A DNA stretch of 64,000 nt from Parolsenella massiliensis. GTDB taxonomy: Bacteria; Actinomycetota; Coriobacteriia; Coriobacteriales; Atopobiaceae. The stretch spans positions 843,111 through 907,110 of the forward strand of contig NZ_LT671675.1 of NCBI RefSeq assembly GCF_900143685.1, in the 5' to 3' direction. A program made the translations under genes and the position numbers. Each line of letters begins with the position of its first letter. Position 1 is the stretch's first letter. This document shows, one piece after another, positions 8,034-15,265 of the stretch. Under the pieces are notes generated by a model. It worked only from the letters and a program-made list of their open reading frames with translations. It made no database searches and was not told where the DNA came from.

Positions 8034-9421
8034 TGGCGTGGACGAGTGCGGCCACGAGGGGCGCTTGCTCCGTAAGTGCGGCCGTGGGCGAGGGCACTGA
8101 CATCCTGAGCGTGAGCGCGGCCGTGGGCGCGGCGAACGCCTGCGTGCAGAAGCTTGGTCCCATGCACGTCACGGGCGAGGTCACGGGTTTCAGGGGACCA
8201 AACGCCCGTTCCGGTCACTGCTACTTCCAGGTCAAGGACGATTCCTCCGTCATGAGCGTGAAGGTCTGGAAGGGCATCTACGCCAAGAGTGGCGTTGCGC
8301 TCAAGGACGGCCTCCAGATAGAGATCTGGGGCGGCTTCGACGTGTACGCCGGCAACGGCGAGCTCTCCTTCATCGCCAAGCGCATCTCGGTGGCGGGGGA
8401 GGGTCCCTTGCAGCGCCAGGTCGAGGCCCTGAGGGCAAAGCTCAAGGCCGAGGGCCTGGCAGACCCCTCCCGCAAGCGCCCCATCCCGCGCTTCTGCACG
8501 CGCGTCGCGGTCATCGGGAGCATCTCTGGCGAGGTCATCGATGACGTCAAGCGAACGCTCCTGCGCAGGAACAAGCTCGTGGAGATCCAGGTGGTTGGTG
8601 CCAGGATCCAGGGCGTTGGCGCGCCCGAGGACATCATCCGAGCGCTCGGCATCGCCGCGGCCGCCCGCCCTGACGCGATCCTGCTCGTGCGAGGCGGCGG
8701 CTCCTACGAGGACCTCATGACCTTCAACGACGAGTCGCTCTGCCGTGCCGTCGCCTCCTGCCCCGTTCCCGTCATCACGGGCATCGGCCACGAGCCCGAT
8801 TGGCCCATCGTGGACGACGTGAGCGACCGCCGCGCCTCGACTCCCACGGGCGCGGCCGAGAGCGTGGCCCCCGCCCTCGATGAGATCGTGGGCTCCATCA
8901 ACACGAGACGCGAGCGGCTCTCCCGCGCCATCGACGTCATCCTTGAGCAGCAGGCTCGCGGCATCGGACAGCAGGGCCTGCTCATGGAGCGCTCGATGAG
9001 CTCGCTGATCTCCCATGAGTCTCTTCGCGTGGAGGCCCTTGCGAACAGACGCTGCCTCGCAGACCCCATGACCATCGTGACAGACCGCGAGACGAGCCTC
9101 ATGCAGGCCGAGCAGCGGCTGCTTGACGCCTTGCCGCGCTCCCTCGAGCGAAGCTCTCGCGAGCTCGATGGCCTTGCCGGGCGGATGTCCTCCGCTGCCT
9201 CTCGCATCGTTCGCCCTTACGAGGCGAGGGTCGGCAGCCTCGCGGCCACGCTCGACGCGCTCTCGCCGCTTAAGGTACTTGGGCGTGGCTATGCCATCGC
9301 CCGTGACGCTGAGGGACACGTCGTCACGAGTGCCGCTTCGCTCTCCGAGGGCGATGCGGTGAGCGTTCGCTTGGGCGAGGGCTCGTTCGAGGCCACGGTC
9401 TGCGGCGTCTCGACTCAGTAG
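8033..9421 (+). CDS. xseA: Exodeoxyribonuclease VII large subunit
   Basis: Catalytic subunit of ExoVII, which degrades single-stranded DNA to oligonucleotides and acts in mismatch and damage repair; 462 residues. An N-terminal OB fold (GPMHVTGEVTGFRGPNARSGHCYFQVKDD) is followed by the catalytic region with VAVIGSISGEVIDDV, LLVRGGGSYEDLMTFNDE and GIGHEPDWPIVDDVSDRRASTPTGAAE, all recognisable ExoVII-large motifs. A long helical region and a C-terminal VLGRGYAIARD motif complete it. The GTG start overlaps the previous TAG by one base, with CAGGGGG upstream. The first 35 residues or so are unusually Ala/Ser/Val-rich, so a later start cannot be excluded. xseB follows 44 bases downstream. Confidence 0.93.
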   Translation: MAWTSAATRGACSVSAAVGEGTDILSVSAAVGAANACVQKLGPMHVTGEVTGFRGPNARSGHCYFQVKDDSSVMSVKVWKGIYAKSGVALKDGLQIEIWGGFDVYAGNGELSFIAKRISVAGEGPLQRQVEALRAKLKAEGLADPSRKRPIPRFCTRVAVIGSISGEVIDDVKRTLLRRNKLVEIQVVGARIQGVGAPEDIIRALGIAAAARPDAILLVRGGGSYEDLMTFNDESLCRAVASCPVPVITGIGHEPDWPIVDDVSDRRASTPTGAAESVAPALDEIVGSINTRRERLSRAIDVILEQQARGIGQQGLLMERSMSSLISHESLRVEALANRRCLADPMTIVTDRETSLMQAEQRLLDALPRSLERSSRELDGLAGRMSSAASRIVRPYEARVGSLAATLDALSPLKVLGRGYAIARDAEGHVVTSAASLSEGDAVSVRLGEGSFEATVCGVSTQ

Positions 9422-9465
9422 ACAGGTGCGGCCATTGCTGGCCGCTTGAGAGAAGGAGGGGCGCC

Positions 9466-9732
9466 ATGGCGCTCGAGGAAAACGAGAAGCAGGTCTCCGA
9501 GCTCACGTTCAAGGAGGCGTCAGTCGAGCTTGAGCGCGTCGTTCGCCAGCTCGAGTCCGGTGACCTTGAGCTCGAGGACGCGCTGGCGCGCTACACTCGC
9601 GGTGTGGAGCTGCTTCGCAGCCTGCGAGACAGGCTGGCCCACGCCGAGCAGAAGGTGCAGGTCCTGCTCGACAGCACGAGCGAGGTCGAGGCCCCAGACA
9701 CCACGACGGCAAACGCCACGAGCGACAACTAG
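9466..9732 (+). CDS. xseB: Exodeoxyribonuclease VII small subunit
   Basis: An 88-residue acidic helical protein with the XseB core: LTFKEASVELERVVRQLESGDLELEDALARYTRGVELLRSLRDRLAHAEQKVQVL. This fits the family pattern 'FE.al.eLE.iV..LE.g.l.LE.al..fe.G..L...c...L..AE..v..l'. It binds multiple copies per XseA. A strong AGAAGGAGG site precedes the ATG. Placement immediately after xseA supports the call. The last 15 residues (EVEAPDTTTANATSDN) are low complexity. Confidence 0.93.
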   Translation: MALEENEKQVSELTFKEASVELERVVRQLESGDLELEDALARYTRGVELLRSLRDRLAHAEQKVQVLLDSTSEVEAPDTTTANATSDN

Positions 9733-9741
9733 GAGACAGCT

Positions 9742-10095
9742 ATGTGTGACTGCATTTTCTGCAAGATTGCCAACCACGAGATTCCCTCGACCACGGTCTT
9801 CGAGGACGAGCAGGTTATCGCGTTTCGTGACCTCGACCCCCAGGCGCCCACGCATGTGCTCGTCATCCCAAAGCACCACTACGCCAACATCTGCGACGGC
9901 GTTCCCGCCGAGACCCTCGCTGCGATGACGCACGCCGTCGACGAGGTGACAAAGGCCGAGGGCATCGACAAGACGGGCTACCGCGTCATCACGAATGCCG
10001 GCGCCGATGCGGGTCAGACGGTGATGCACTTCCACATGCACGTCATGGGCGGCAAGAAGCTCGGCATGGGTCTGCTTCCGGCGGACGCCGAGTAA
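9742..10095 (+). CDS. HIT family protein (HINT-type purine nucleoside phosphoramidase)
   Basis: A 117-residue histidine-triad protein. It opens with MCDCIFCKIANHEIPS (two Cys of the HINT zinc-like motif) and VFEDEQVIAFRDLDPQAPTHVLVIPKHHYANI. It ends with the catalytic triad HFHMHV (His96, His98, His100) and a short GGKKLGMG tail. Family members hydrolyse AMP-amino-acid or AMP-lysine phosphoramidates. It lies 9 bases after xseB with AGGAGACAGCT upstream, so it is probably cotranscribed with xseAB. All expected active-site residues are present. Confidence 0.93.
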   Translation: MCDCIFCKIANHEIPSTTVFEDEQVIAFRDLDPQAPTHVLVIPKHHYANICDGVPAETLAAMTHAVDEVTKAEGIDKTGYRVITNAGADAGQTVMHFHMHVMGGKKLGMGLLPADAE

Positions 10096-10143
10096 GGGCT
10101 GCACCCATCGGGGAGCGGCCATCCAACCTGGAAGGGGAGAGTC

Positions 10144-10563
10144 ATGGAGTCGAGGATCACCAAGGCCGACGAGCTTCACCGCAAGGGCTACAACTGTGCC
10201 CAGGCCGTCGCCTGTACCTACTGCGACCTCGTGGGCGTTGACGAGGCCGAGGCGTTTCGCGGCATGGAGGCGTTTGGCCGCGGCATGGGAGGCATGGCGA
10301 CCACGTGCGGCGCCATCTCCGGTGCCGTGTACCTTGCGGGCCTTGTGGCCAGCGATGGCGCGCTCGACGCGCCTGCGACCAAGCGCGAGAGTTACAAGCT
10401 CTCCGAGCGGATCGTAAGCGCGTTTGCCGAGAAGAACGGTGCCGTCACCTGCCACGAGCTCAAGGGCATCGACTGCGACCACGGGATGCTGCGCAGCTGT
10501 CCCGGCTGCATCGAGGACGCCTGTGCCATCGTCGAGCAGATCCTGTTCGCGGACAAGTTCTAA
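10144..10563 (+). CDS. C_GCAxxG_C_C family redox-type protein
   Basis: A 139-residue protein with the spaced motif of the C_GCAxxG_C_C family (Pfam C_GCAxxG_C_C). It has GYNCAQAVACTYC near residues 15-27, then FGRGMGGMATTCGAISGAVYLAG at residues 44-66. A C-terminal cysteine cluster follows (TCHELKGIDCDHGMLRSCPGCIEDAC). Members are thought to be redox-active or metal-binding; no reaction is established. It has its own Shine-Dalgarno (GAAGGGGAGAGTC) 48 bases after the HIT gene, so it is probably the last gene of the zinc peptidase-xseAB-HIT run. No signal peptide or membrane segment is visible. Confidence 0.85.
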   Translation: MESRITKADELHRKGYNCAQAVACTYCDLVGVDEAEAFRGMEAFGRGMGGMATTCGAISGAVYLAGLVASDGALDAPATKRESYKLSERIVSAFAEKNGAVTCHELKGIDCDHGMLRSCPGCIEDACAIVEQILFADKF

Positions 10564-10591
10564 GCTTCACCTGCACGTAAATGGCCCGGGA

Positions 10592-10648
10592 GGGCCCATC
10601 GCCTGCTCTCAGACAGCTCCTTGCGGAGAACTCGCATGCGACGGGCCC
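10592..10648. repeat. Structured intergenic element A
   Basis: An 11-base stem GGGCCCATCGC (10592-10602) / GCGACGGGCCC (10638-10648) with one mismatch encloses a 35-base core. A small CTCC/GGAG hairpin sits in the middle of that core. The core is a near copy, in the opposite orientation, of the core of element B at 10760-10836: it shares a CTGCTC..CAGACAGCT arm and an AGAACTCGCAT arm. It lies in the 308-base gene-free stretch between two convergent genes. Its function is unknown; it may be a terminator or a small repeat family. Confidence 0.6.
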
Positions 10649-10759
10649 CATCGGGCCTACTCATCTGATTCTTCTCCTTTTGCCATCAAATCGACGGGTC
10701 CGCGTCCCCAGGAGATGCAGCCAAACCAGTCCTTGTGGCTTAAAAAGTGCAAGAAGAAA

Positions 10760-10836
10760 GGCCCCGGGGTGCCTATCGGATGCGAGTTCTTCGCAAAAGC
10801 GAAGCTGTCTGAGCAGACGATAGACACCCCGGGGCC
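10760..10836 (-). terminator. Structured element B / probable trpS terminator
   Basis: A 19-base stem (10760-10778 with 10818-10836, one mismatch, built on GGCCCCGGGGTG/CACCCCGGGGCC) encloses an inner CTTCGC-AAAA-GCGAAG hairpin at 10789-10804. Read on the minus strand, the stem is followed by TTTCTTCTTGCACTTTTTA, so it fits an intrinsic terminator for trpS. Its core is an inverted near copy of element A. The remaining bases between the two elements (about 10649-10759) show no gene or clear signal. Confidence 0.65.
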
Positions 10837-10871
10837 GCTAACCTTGCGTACAAACACGCCCCCGGAGCTGC

Positions 10872-11921
10872 CTAGTACACCATCCCCATAGCCTCGCGGA
10901 CCTCGGCGAGGGTGGCGTTTGCGATTTCGTTGGCGCGGCGGTTGCCTTCGTGCAGGACGTCCTTCACGTAGTCGAGGTCGTTCTCGTAGGCGTGGCGACG
11001 CTCGCGAATCTCGGCGAAGCGATTGTTGACGGCCTCGGTCGTGTACTTCTTCAGCATGCCGGCGCCGCCCATGCCGATCTCCTCGGCAATCTCAACCGGA
11101 TCGCGGTCCGTGCAGATGGCGGCGGTGGAGAGGAGACCAGAGACGCCCGGTCGGTTCTCAGGGTCGAACGTGATCATGCGCTCGCCGTCGGTCTGGCTCT
11201 TCTTGATGCGCTTGGCGGTCTCCTCGGGCGTCATGGAGATGGAGATGGCGTTGCCGTAGGACTTGCTCATCTTGCGTCCGTCCAGGCCGGGGAGCAGCGG
11301 CGTGTCGGAGAGCAGTGCGTCGACCTCGGGGAAGACCTTGCCGTAGCGGTTGTTGAACCTGCGGGCGATGAGGCGGGTGAGCTCGATGTGAGGCAGCTGG
11401 TCGCGGCCCACGGGGACGACGTTGCCCTTGCAGAACAGGATGTCGCACGCCTGGTGGACCGGATAGGTGAGCAGAAGGCCGGTGAGCTCGTGCCCGCTTG
11501 CCTCCATCTCGGCCTTCACCGTGGGGTTGCGCTGGAGCTCCGCCTCGGTGACCAGGGAGAGGAACGGCAGCATCAACTGGTTGGCCGCGGGCACGGCGGA
11601 GTGCGTGTAGATCATGGTCTTGTCGGGGTCGATGCCGCAGGCAAGGTAGTCCATGACCATGTTGTAGACGTTGTCCTGGATGTGCTCGGTGGTGTCGCGG
11701 TCGGTGATGACCTGGTAGTCCGCGATCAGGACGTTCGTGCGCACGCCCATGTTCTGAAGCTCGACGCGGCCCTTCAGCGTGCCGAAGTAGTGGCCCAGGT
11801 GCAGGCGTCCCGTCGGCCTGTCACCGGTGAGCATCGTGTAGTTGCCGGGGTTGTCGGGCAGGTCCGCGCGAATGGCGTCGCTGCGGCGCAGCGCAACCTC
11901 GTAGCTTCCCTCGTTGGGCAT
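10872..11921 (-). CDS. trpS: Tryptophan--tRNA ligase
   Basis: A class I synthetase of 349 residues, normal for bacterial TrpRS. The N-terminal region carries TMLTGDRPTGRLHLGHYFGTL, with the HIGH-type motif HLGHY. GRKMSKSYGNAISI supplies the KMSKS loop at about two thirds of the length. The C-terminus is the helical anticodon-binding domain. Residues 1-27 (PNEGSYEVALRRSDAIRADLPDN) extend ahead of the catalytic core. ATG at 11921 is preceded by TAGGAGGAACAC. It is transcribed divergently from nrdD and has a large hairpin terminator. No T-box leader is visible in the upstream gap. Confidence 0.95.
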   Translation of the reverse strand: MPNEGSYEVALRRSDAIRADLPDNPGNYTMLTGDRPTGRLHLGHYFGTLKGRVELQNMGVRTNVLIADYQVITDRDTTEHIQDNVYNMVMDYLACGIDPDKTMIYTHSAVPAANQLMLPFLSLVTEAELQRNPTVKAEMEASGHELTGLLLTYPVHQACDILFCKGNVVPVGRDQLPHIELTRLIARRFNNRYGKVFPEVDALLSDTPLLPGLDGRKMSKSYGNAISISMTPEETAKRIKKSQTDGERMITFDPENRPGVSGLLSTAAICTDRDPVEIAEEIGMGGAGMLKKYTTEAVNNRFAEIRERRHAYENDLDYVKDVLHEGNRRANEIANATLAEVREAMGMVY

Positions 11922-12062
11922 GTGTTCCTCCTATGCGGGCGCTGGGCCCTGTGCTCTGCCCGCCTCGCGCGAGCATAGAATGTGACCCCGCTATGGTACG
12001 ACAAGCCTGGTCTCCGCGCGAACGGCACCTACCTGCGGCTTTGCTGTTCATATATCCCATAT

Positions 12063-12110
12063 GCACAAGATATTGTGGTCATGCTTGAGCAATCACCATG
12101 TGTATTGTGT
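12063..12110 (+). promoter_or_regulatory. Probable pair of NrdR boxes upstream of nrdD
   Basis: Two 16-base boxes, GCACAAGATATTGTGG (12063-12078) and ACCATGTGTATTGTGT (12095-12110), resemble the NrdR consensus acaCwAtATaTwGtgt. My hand alignment gives about 13 and 12 matching positions. Their centres are exactly 32 bases apart, the helical spacing known for NrdR pairs. They lie in the 346-base gap between trpS and nrdD. A leader of about 157 bases then separates them from the nrdD start; it holds a GCCGCGC/GCGCGGC hairpin but no riboswitch I can recognise. A clear -35/-10 pair could not be fixed. Confidence 0.65.
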
Positions 12111-12267
12111 GCACAGGCACTCCTTGGCAGAATGTCAAGACTGGAATTGCCAGACGGTTCGCCTAGTATCAATAGCGCGCCGCGCCCTATGCGCGGCAGC
12201 CATCTTAGCTCAGACACACCCGGGCGCAATTCTGCGGGCGTGGTATGCAATTCGGAGGAGACGTCTC

Positions 12268-14490
12268 ATGAAGATCGTGAAGCGCAATGGCTCAGAGGTA
12301 ACGTTTGACGTCAACAAGATCGTCTCGGCGATCGAGCGCGCCAACATCACCGTGCCGCTCGAGCAGCGCCTCACCCATGAGCAGGTCGTCGATGCCGGTG
12401 ACGCCGTCGAGGCCGAGGCGAGCGTGTGCGGTCACACCGTCACGGTCGAGGAAGTCCAGGACATGGTCGAGGACCAGATCATGGCCAAGGGCGCGTTCTC
12501 CGTGGCTCGCAACTACATCACGTATCGCTACGTGCAGGGCCTCAAGCGCCAGAACAACACGACCGACGACAAGATCCTGTCGCTCATCGAGTGCAACAAC
12601 GAAGAGGTCAAGCAGGAGAACTCCAACAAGAACCCCACGGTCAACTCTGTCCAGCGTGACTACATGGCCGGCGAGGTCTCCAAGGACCTCACGATGCGCA
12701 TGCTGCTCCCCGAGGACGTGGTCGAGGCCCACAACGAGGGCATCATCCACTTCCACGACTCGGACTACTACGCCCAGCACATGCACAACTGCGACCTCGT
12801 GAACCTCGAGGACATGCTGCAGAACGGCACGGTCATCTCCGGCACGCTCATCGAGAAGCCCCACAGCTTCTCGACTGCCTGCAACATCGCCACGCAGATC
12901 ATTGCCCAGGTGGCCTCCTCGCAGTACGGCGGCCAGTCCATCTCGCTCACGCACCTCGCGCCCTTCGTCGAGGTCAGCAGGCAGAAGATTCGTCGCGAGG
13001 TCCAGGCCGAGCTCGCCGAGCTGGGTGTCGAGGCCTCCGAGGAGAAGGTGCGCTCCGTCGTGGAGAACCGCCTGCTCGACGAGATCCGCCGTGGCGTCCA
13101 GACGATTCAGTACCAGGTCGTCACCCTCATGACCACGAATGGCCAGGCCCCGTTCGTCACCGTCTTCATGTACCTCAACGAGGCGCGCTCCGCCCAGGAG
13201 AAGCACGACCTCGCCCTCATCATCAAGGAGACGCTGCGCCAGCGCTACGAGGGCGTCAAGAACGAGGCGGGCGTCTGGATCACGCCCGCGTTCCCCAAGC
13301 TCATCTATGTGCTCGAGGACGACAACATCGAGCCGGGCCAGAAGTACTACTACCTCACCGAGCTTGCGGCCAAGTGCACGGCCAAGCGCATGGTGCCCGA
13401 CTACATCTCCGAGAAGAAGATGCGCGAACTCAAGCTCTCGAAGGGCGAGACGGCCGGCAACGGCGACTGCTACACCTGCATGGGCTGCCGCAGCTTCCTC
13501 ACGCCGGACCGCTCGGGCAACGGCTTTGGCAACGTGGCCCAGGCCAAGAACTACGACCCCAGCAAGCCCAAGTACTACGGCCGCTTCAACCAGGGCGTCG
13601 TCACGATCAACCTTCCCGACGTTGCGCTTTCCTCCGACGGCGACATGGACAAGTTCTGGCAGATCTTCGAGGAGCGTCTCGAGCTGTGCCACAAGGCGCT
13701 GCGCTGCCGTCACGAGCGCCTGAAGGGCACGCTGTCCGACGCCGCCCCCATCCTTTGGCAGTACGGTGCGCTGGCCCGCCTTCCCAAGGGCGCCAAGATC
13801 GACCCTCTGCTCTATGGCGGCTACTCCACGATCAGCCTGGGCTATGCCGGCCTGTACGAGTGCGTCAAGTACATGACGGGCCACTCCCATACCGACCCCG
13901 AGGTCACGCCGTTCGCGCTTTCCGTCATGCAGAAGATGAACGACAAGTGCACCGAGTGGAAGACGGCCGAGGACATCGACTACTCCATCTACGGCACGCC
14001 GCTCGAGTCCACGACGTACAAGTTCGCCAAGTGCCTCCAGCGCCGCTTCGGCGTCATCGAGGGCATCACGGACCACGGCTACATCACGAACAGCTACCAC
14101 GTCAACGTGCGTGAGAAGATCGACGCCTTCACGAAGCTCAAGTTCGAGAGCGAGTTCCAGCGCCTCTCGCCGGGCGGCGCCATCTCCTACGTCGAGGTCC
14201 CCAACATGCAGGACAACCTCGAGGCCGTCATGAGCGTGCTGCACTACATCTACGACAACATCATGTACGCCGAGCTCAACACCAAGAGCGACTACTGCCA
14301 GGTGTGCGGCTACGATGGAGAGATCAAGATCGTCGAGGATGACGGCAAGCTCGTCTGGGAGTGCCCACACTGCGGCAACCGCGACCAGAGCAAGCTCAAC
14401 GTCGCCCGTCGTACCTGCGGCTACATCGGAACGCAGTTCTGGAACCAGGGCCGCACCGAGGAGATTCGCGACCGCGTGCTGCACCTGTAG
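12268..14490 (+). CDS. nrdD: Anaerobic ribonucleoside-triphosphate reductase
   Basis: The class III glycyl-radical enzyme that reduces NTPs to dNTPs without oxygen; 740 residues. An N-terminal ATP-cone (MKIVKRNGSEVTFDVNKIVSAIERAN, about residues 1-95) senses ATP/dATP. The body has the family motif GDCYTCMGCRSFLTPD. The C-terminus has a Cys4 zinc site (CQVCGYDGE...CPHCGNRD) and the glycyl-radical loop RTCGYIGTQFWNQGR, with the radical Gly at residue 718. ATG at 12268 follows GGAGGAGACGTCTC; in-frame codons further upstream lie in the operator region. nrdG, its activase, follows. The upstream box pair suggests NrdR repression. Confidence 0.96.
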   Translation: MKIVKRNGSEVTFDVNKIVSAIERANITVPLEQRLTHEQVVDAGDAVEAEASVCGHTVTVEEVQDMVEDQIMAKGAFSVARNYITYRYVQGLKRQNNTTDDKILSLIECNNEEVKQENSNKNPTVNSVQRDYMAGEVSKDLTMRMLLPEDVVEAHNEGIIHFHDSDYYAQHMHNCDLVNLEDMLQNGTVISGTLIEKPHSFSTACNIATQIIAQVASSQYGGQSISLTHLAPFVEVSRQKIRREVQAELAELGVEASEEKVRSVVENRLLDEIRRGVQTIQYQVVTLMTTNGQAPFVTVFMYLNEARSAQEKHDLALIIKETLRQRYEGVKNEAGVWITPAFPKLIYVLEDDNIEPGQKYYYLTELAAKCTAKRMVPDYISEKKMRELKLSKGETAGNGDCYTCMGCRSFLTPDRSGNGFGNVAQAKNYDPSKPKYYGRFNQGVVTINLPDVALSSDGDMDKFWQIFEERLELCHKALRCRHERLKGTLSDAAPILWQYGALARLPKGAKIDPLLYGGYSTISLGYAGLYECVKYMTGHSHTDPEVTPFALSVMQKMNDKCTEWKTAEDIDYSIYGTPLESTTYKFAKCLQRRFGVIEGITDHGYITNSYHVNVREKIDAFTKLKFESEFQRLSPGGAISYVEVPNMQDNLEAVMSVLHYIYDNIMYAELNTKSDYCQVCGYDGEIKIVEDDGKLVWECPHCGNRDQSKLNVARRTCGYIGTQFWNQGRTEEIRDRVLHL

Positions 14491-14500
14491 AGCCTAGTCT

Positions 14501-14533
14501 GGGGCCCCGGGCGTATGTCTCGGGGCCCCTTTG
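14501..14533 (+). terminator. Hairpin between nrdD and nrdG
   Basis: GGGGCCCCG (14501-14509) pairs perfectly with CGGGGCCCC (14521-14529), followed by TTTGTGTCTGCTTT. It lies 10 bases after the nrdD stop and 38 bases before the nrdG start, so it may be a partial terminator or mRNA-stabilising hairpin within the operon. Confidence 0.6.
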
Positions 14534-14570
14534 TGTCTGCTTTGACTTCGGGAACCCATGGGGGAGACCA

Positions 14571-15122
14571 GTGAACTACGGAACCATCAAGTACTGCGAC
14601 ATCGCCAATGGCGTAGGCGTTCGCTCGTCCCTGTTCGTCTCGGGATGCCGCGTGCATTGCCCCGGATGCTTCAACGGCGAGGCTCAGGACTTTGGATTTG
14701 GTCCGGCGTTCACGCGCGAGGTGGCCGACGAGCTCATCGACAGCCTGAGGCCCTCCTACGTGCGAGGCCTGTCGCTTCTGGGCGGTGACCCCATGGAGCC
14801 CGAGAACCAGCGCGTGCTCGTAGGTCTTGCCGAGCGCGTCGTCATGGAGCTTCCCGAGAAGGACATCTGGTGCTACACGGGCTACGTGTACGACCGCGAC
14901 CTTGTCCCTGGTGGCAAGCGCTATGTCGAGGGCGTCACGGATCGCTTCCTCGACTGCATCGATGTCCTTGTGGACGGCCCGTTCATCGCGGCCGAGAAGG
15001 ACATCACGCTTCGCTTCCGGGGCTCTTCCAACCAGCGTCTTATCGACCTCGCCACGACGCGCGCGACCGGCGCGATCTCCCTCTGGGACGATGGTCCGCT
15101 CTTCGGCACGCACACGATGTAG
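14571..15122 (+). CDS. nrdG: Anaerobic ribonucleotide reductase-activating protein (radical SAM)
   Basis: A 183-residue radical-SAM activase that generates the glycyl radical on NrdD. The iron-sulfur motif is SGCRVHCPGC (Cys26, Cys30, Cys33, the C-x3-C-x2-C spacing). The SAM-binding region LSLLGGDPMEPENQ follows. NYGTIKYCDIANGVGVRSSLFVSGC is typical of the NrdG N-terminus. Start is GTG at 14571 with GGGGGAGACCA just upstream; in-frame ATGs further upstream would place translated sequence inside nrdD. It forms an operon with nrdD across a hairpin. Confidence 0.94.
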   Translation: MNYGTIKYCDIANGVGVRSSLFVSGCRVHCPGCFNGEAQDFGFGPAFTREVADELIDSLRPSYVRGLSLLGGDPMEPENQRVLVGLAERVVMELPEKDIWCYTGYVYDRDLVPGGKRYVEGVTDRFLDCIDVLVDGPFIAAEKDITLRFRGSSNQRLIDLATTRATGAISLWDDGPLFGTHTM

Positions 15123-15144
15123 CGAGCTGCACGTTATTTGGCGT

Positions 15145-15167
15145 TATCGGCCAAAATCGGCCTGATA
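15145..15167. repeat. Small intergenic hairpin after nrdG
   Basis: TATC-GGCC (15145-15152) pairs with GGCC-T-GATA (15159-15167) around an AAAATC loop. It is flanked on both sides by an AGCTGCACG motif (15125-15133 and 15176-15184). No T-run follows on plus, so termination of nrdG is uncertain. Confidence 0.45.
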
Positions 15168-15177
15168 GGGCCGCTAG

Positions 15178-15246
15178 CTGCACGAAAAACGGGGCTATCG
15201 GAATGCGCGGGCGCGCAAAACTCCGATAGCCCCGAATTGTGTGCAG
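15178..15246 (-). terminator. Terminator of the aromatic amino-acid operon
   Basis: A perfect 13-base stem, CGGGGCTATCGGA (15190-15202) with TCCGATAGCCCCG (15222-15234), is nested inside CTGCAC (15178-15183) / GTGCAG (15241-15246). Read on the minus strand the inner stem is followed by TTTTT, about 75 bases after the aroQ-fusion stop codon. It sits between convergent units and could also act on plus-strand transcripts. Confidence 0.75.
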
Positions 15247-15265
15247 GTAAGCTACGACGCCGCCG

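Noticed and set aside
12111-12267. Riboswitch (for example cobalamin) or T-box in the nrdD leader
   Set aside because: I found only a GCCGCGC/GCGCGGC hairpin. No conserved riboswitch or T-box core sequence could be recognised.
12292-14484. A 730-codon open frame on the minus strand opposite nrdD
   Set aside because: It mirrors nrdD codon structure: high G+C at third positions leaves the antisense frame open. The peptide is low complexity (Val/Leu/Asp/Arg-rich) with no domain.
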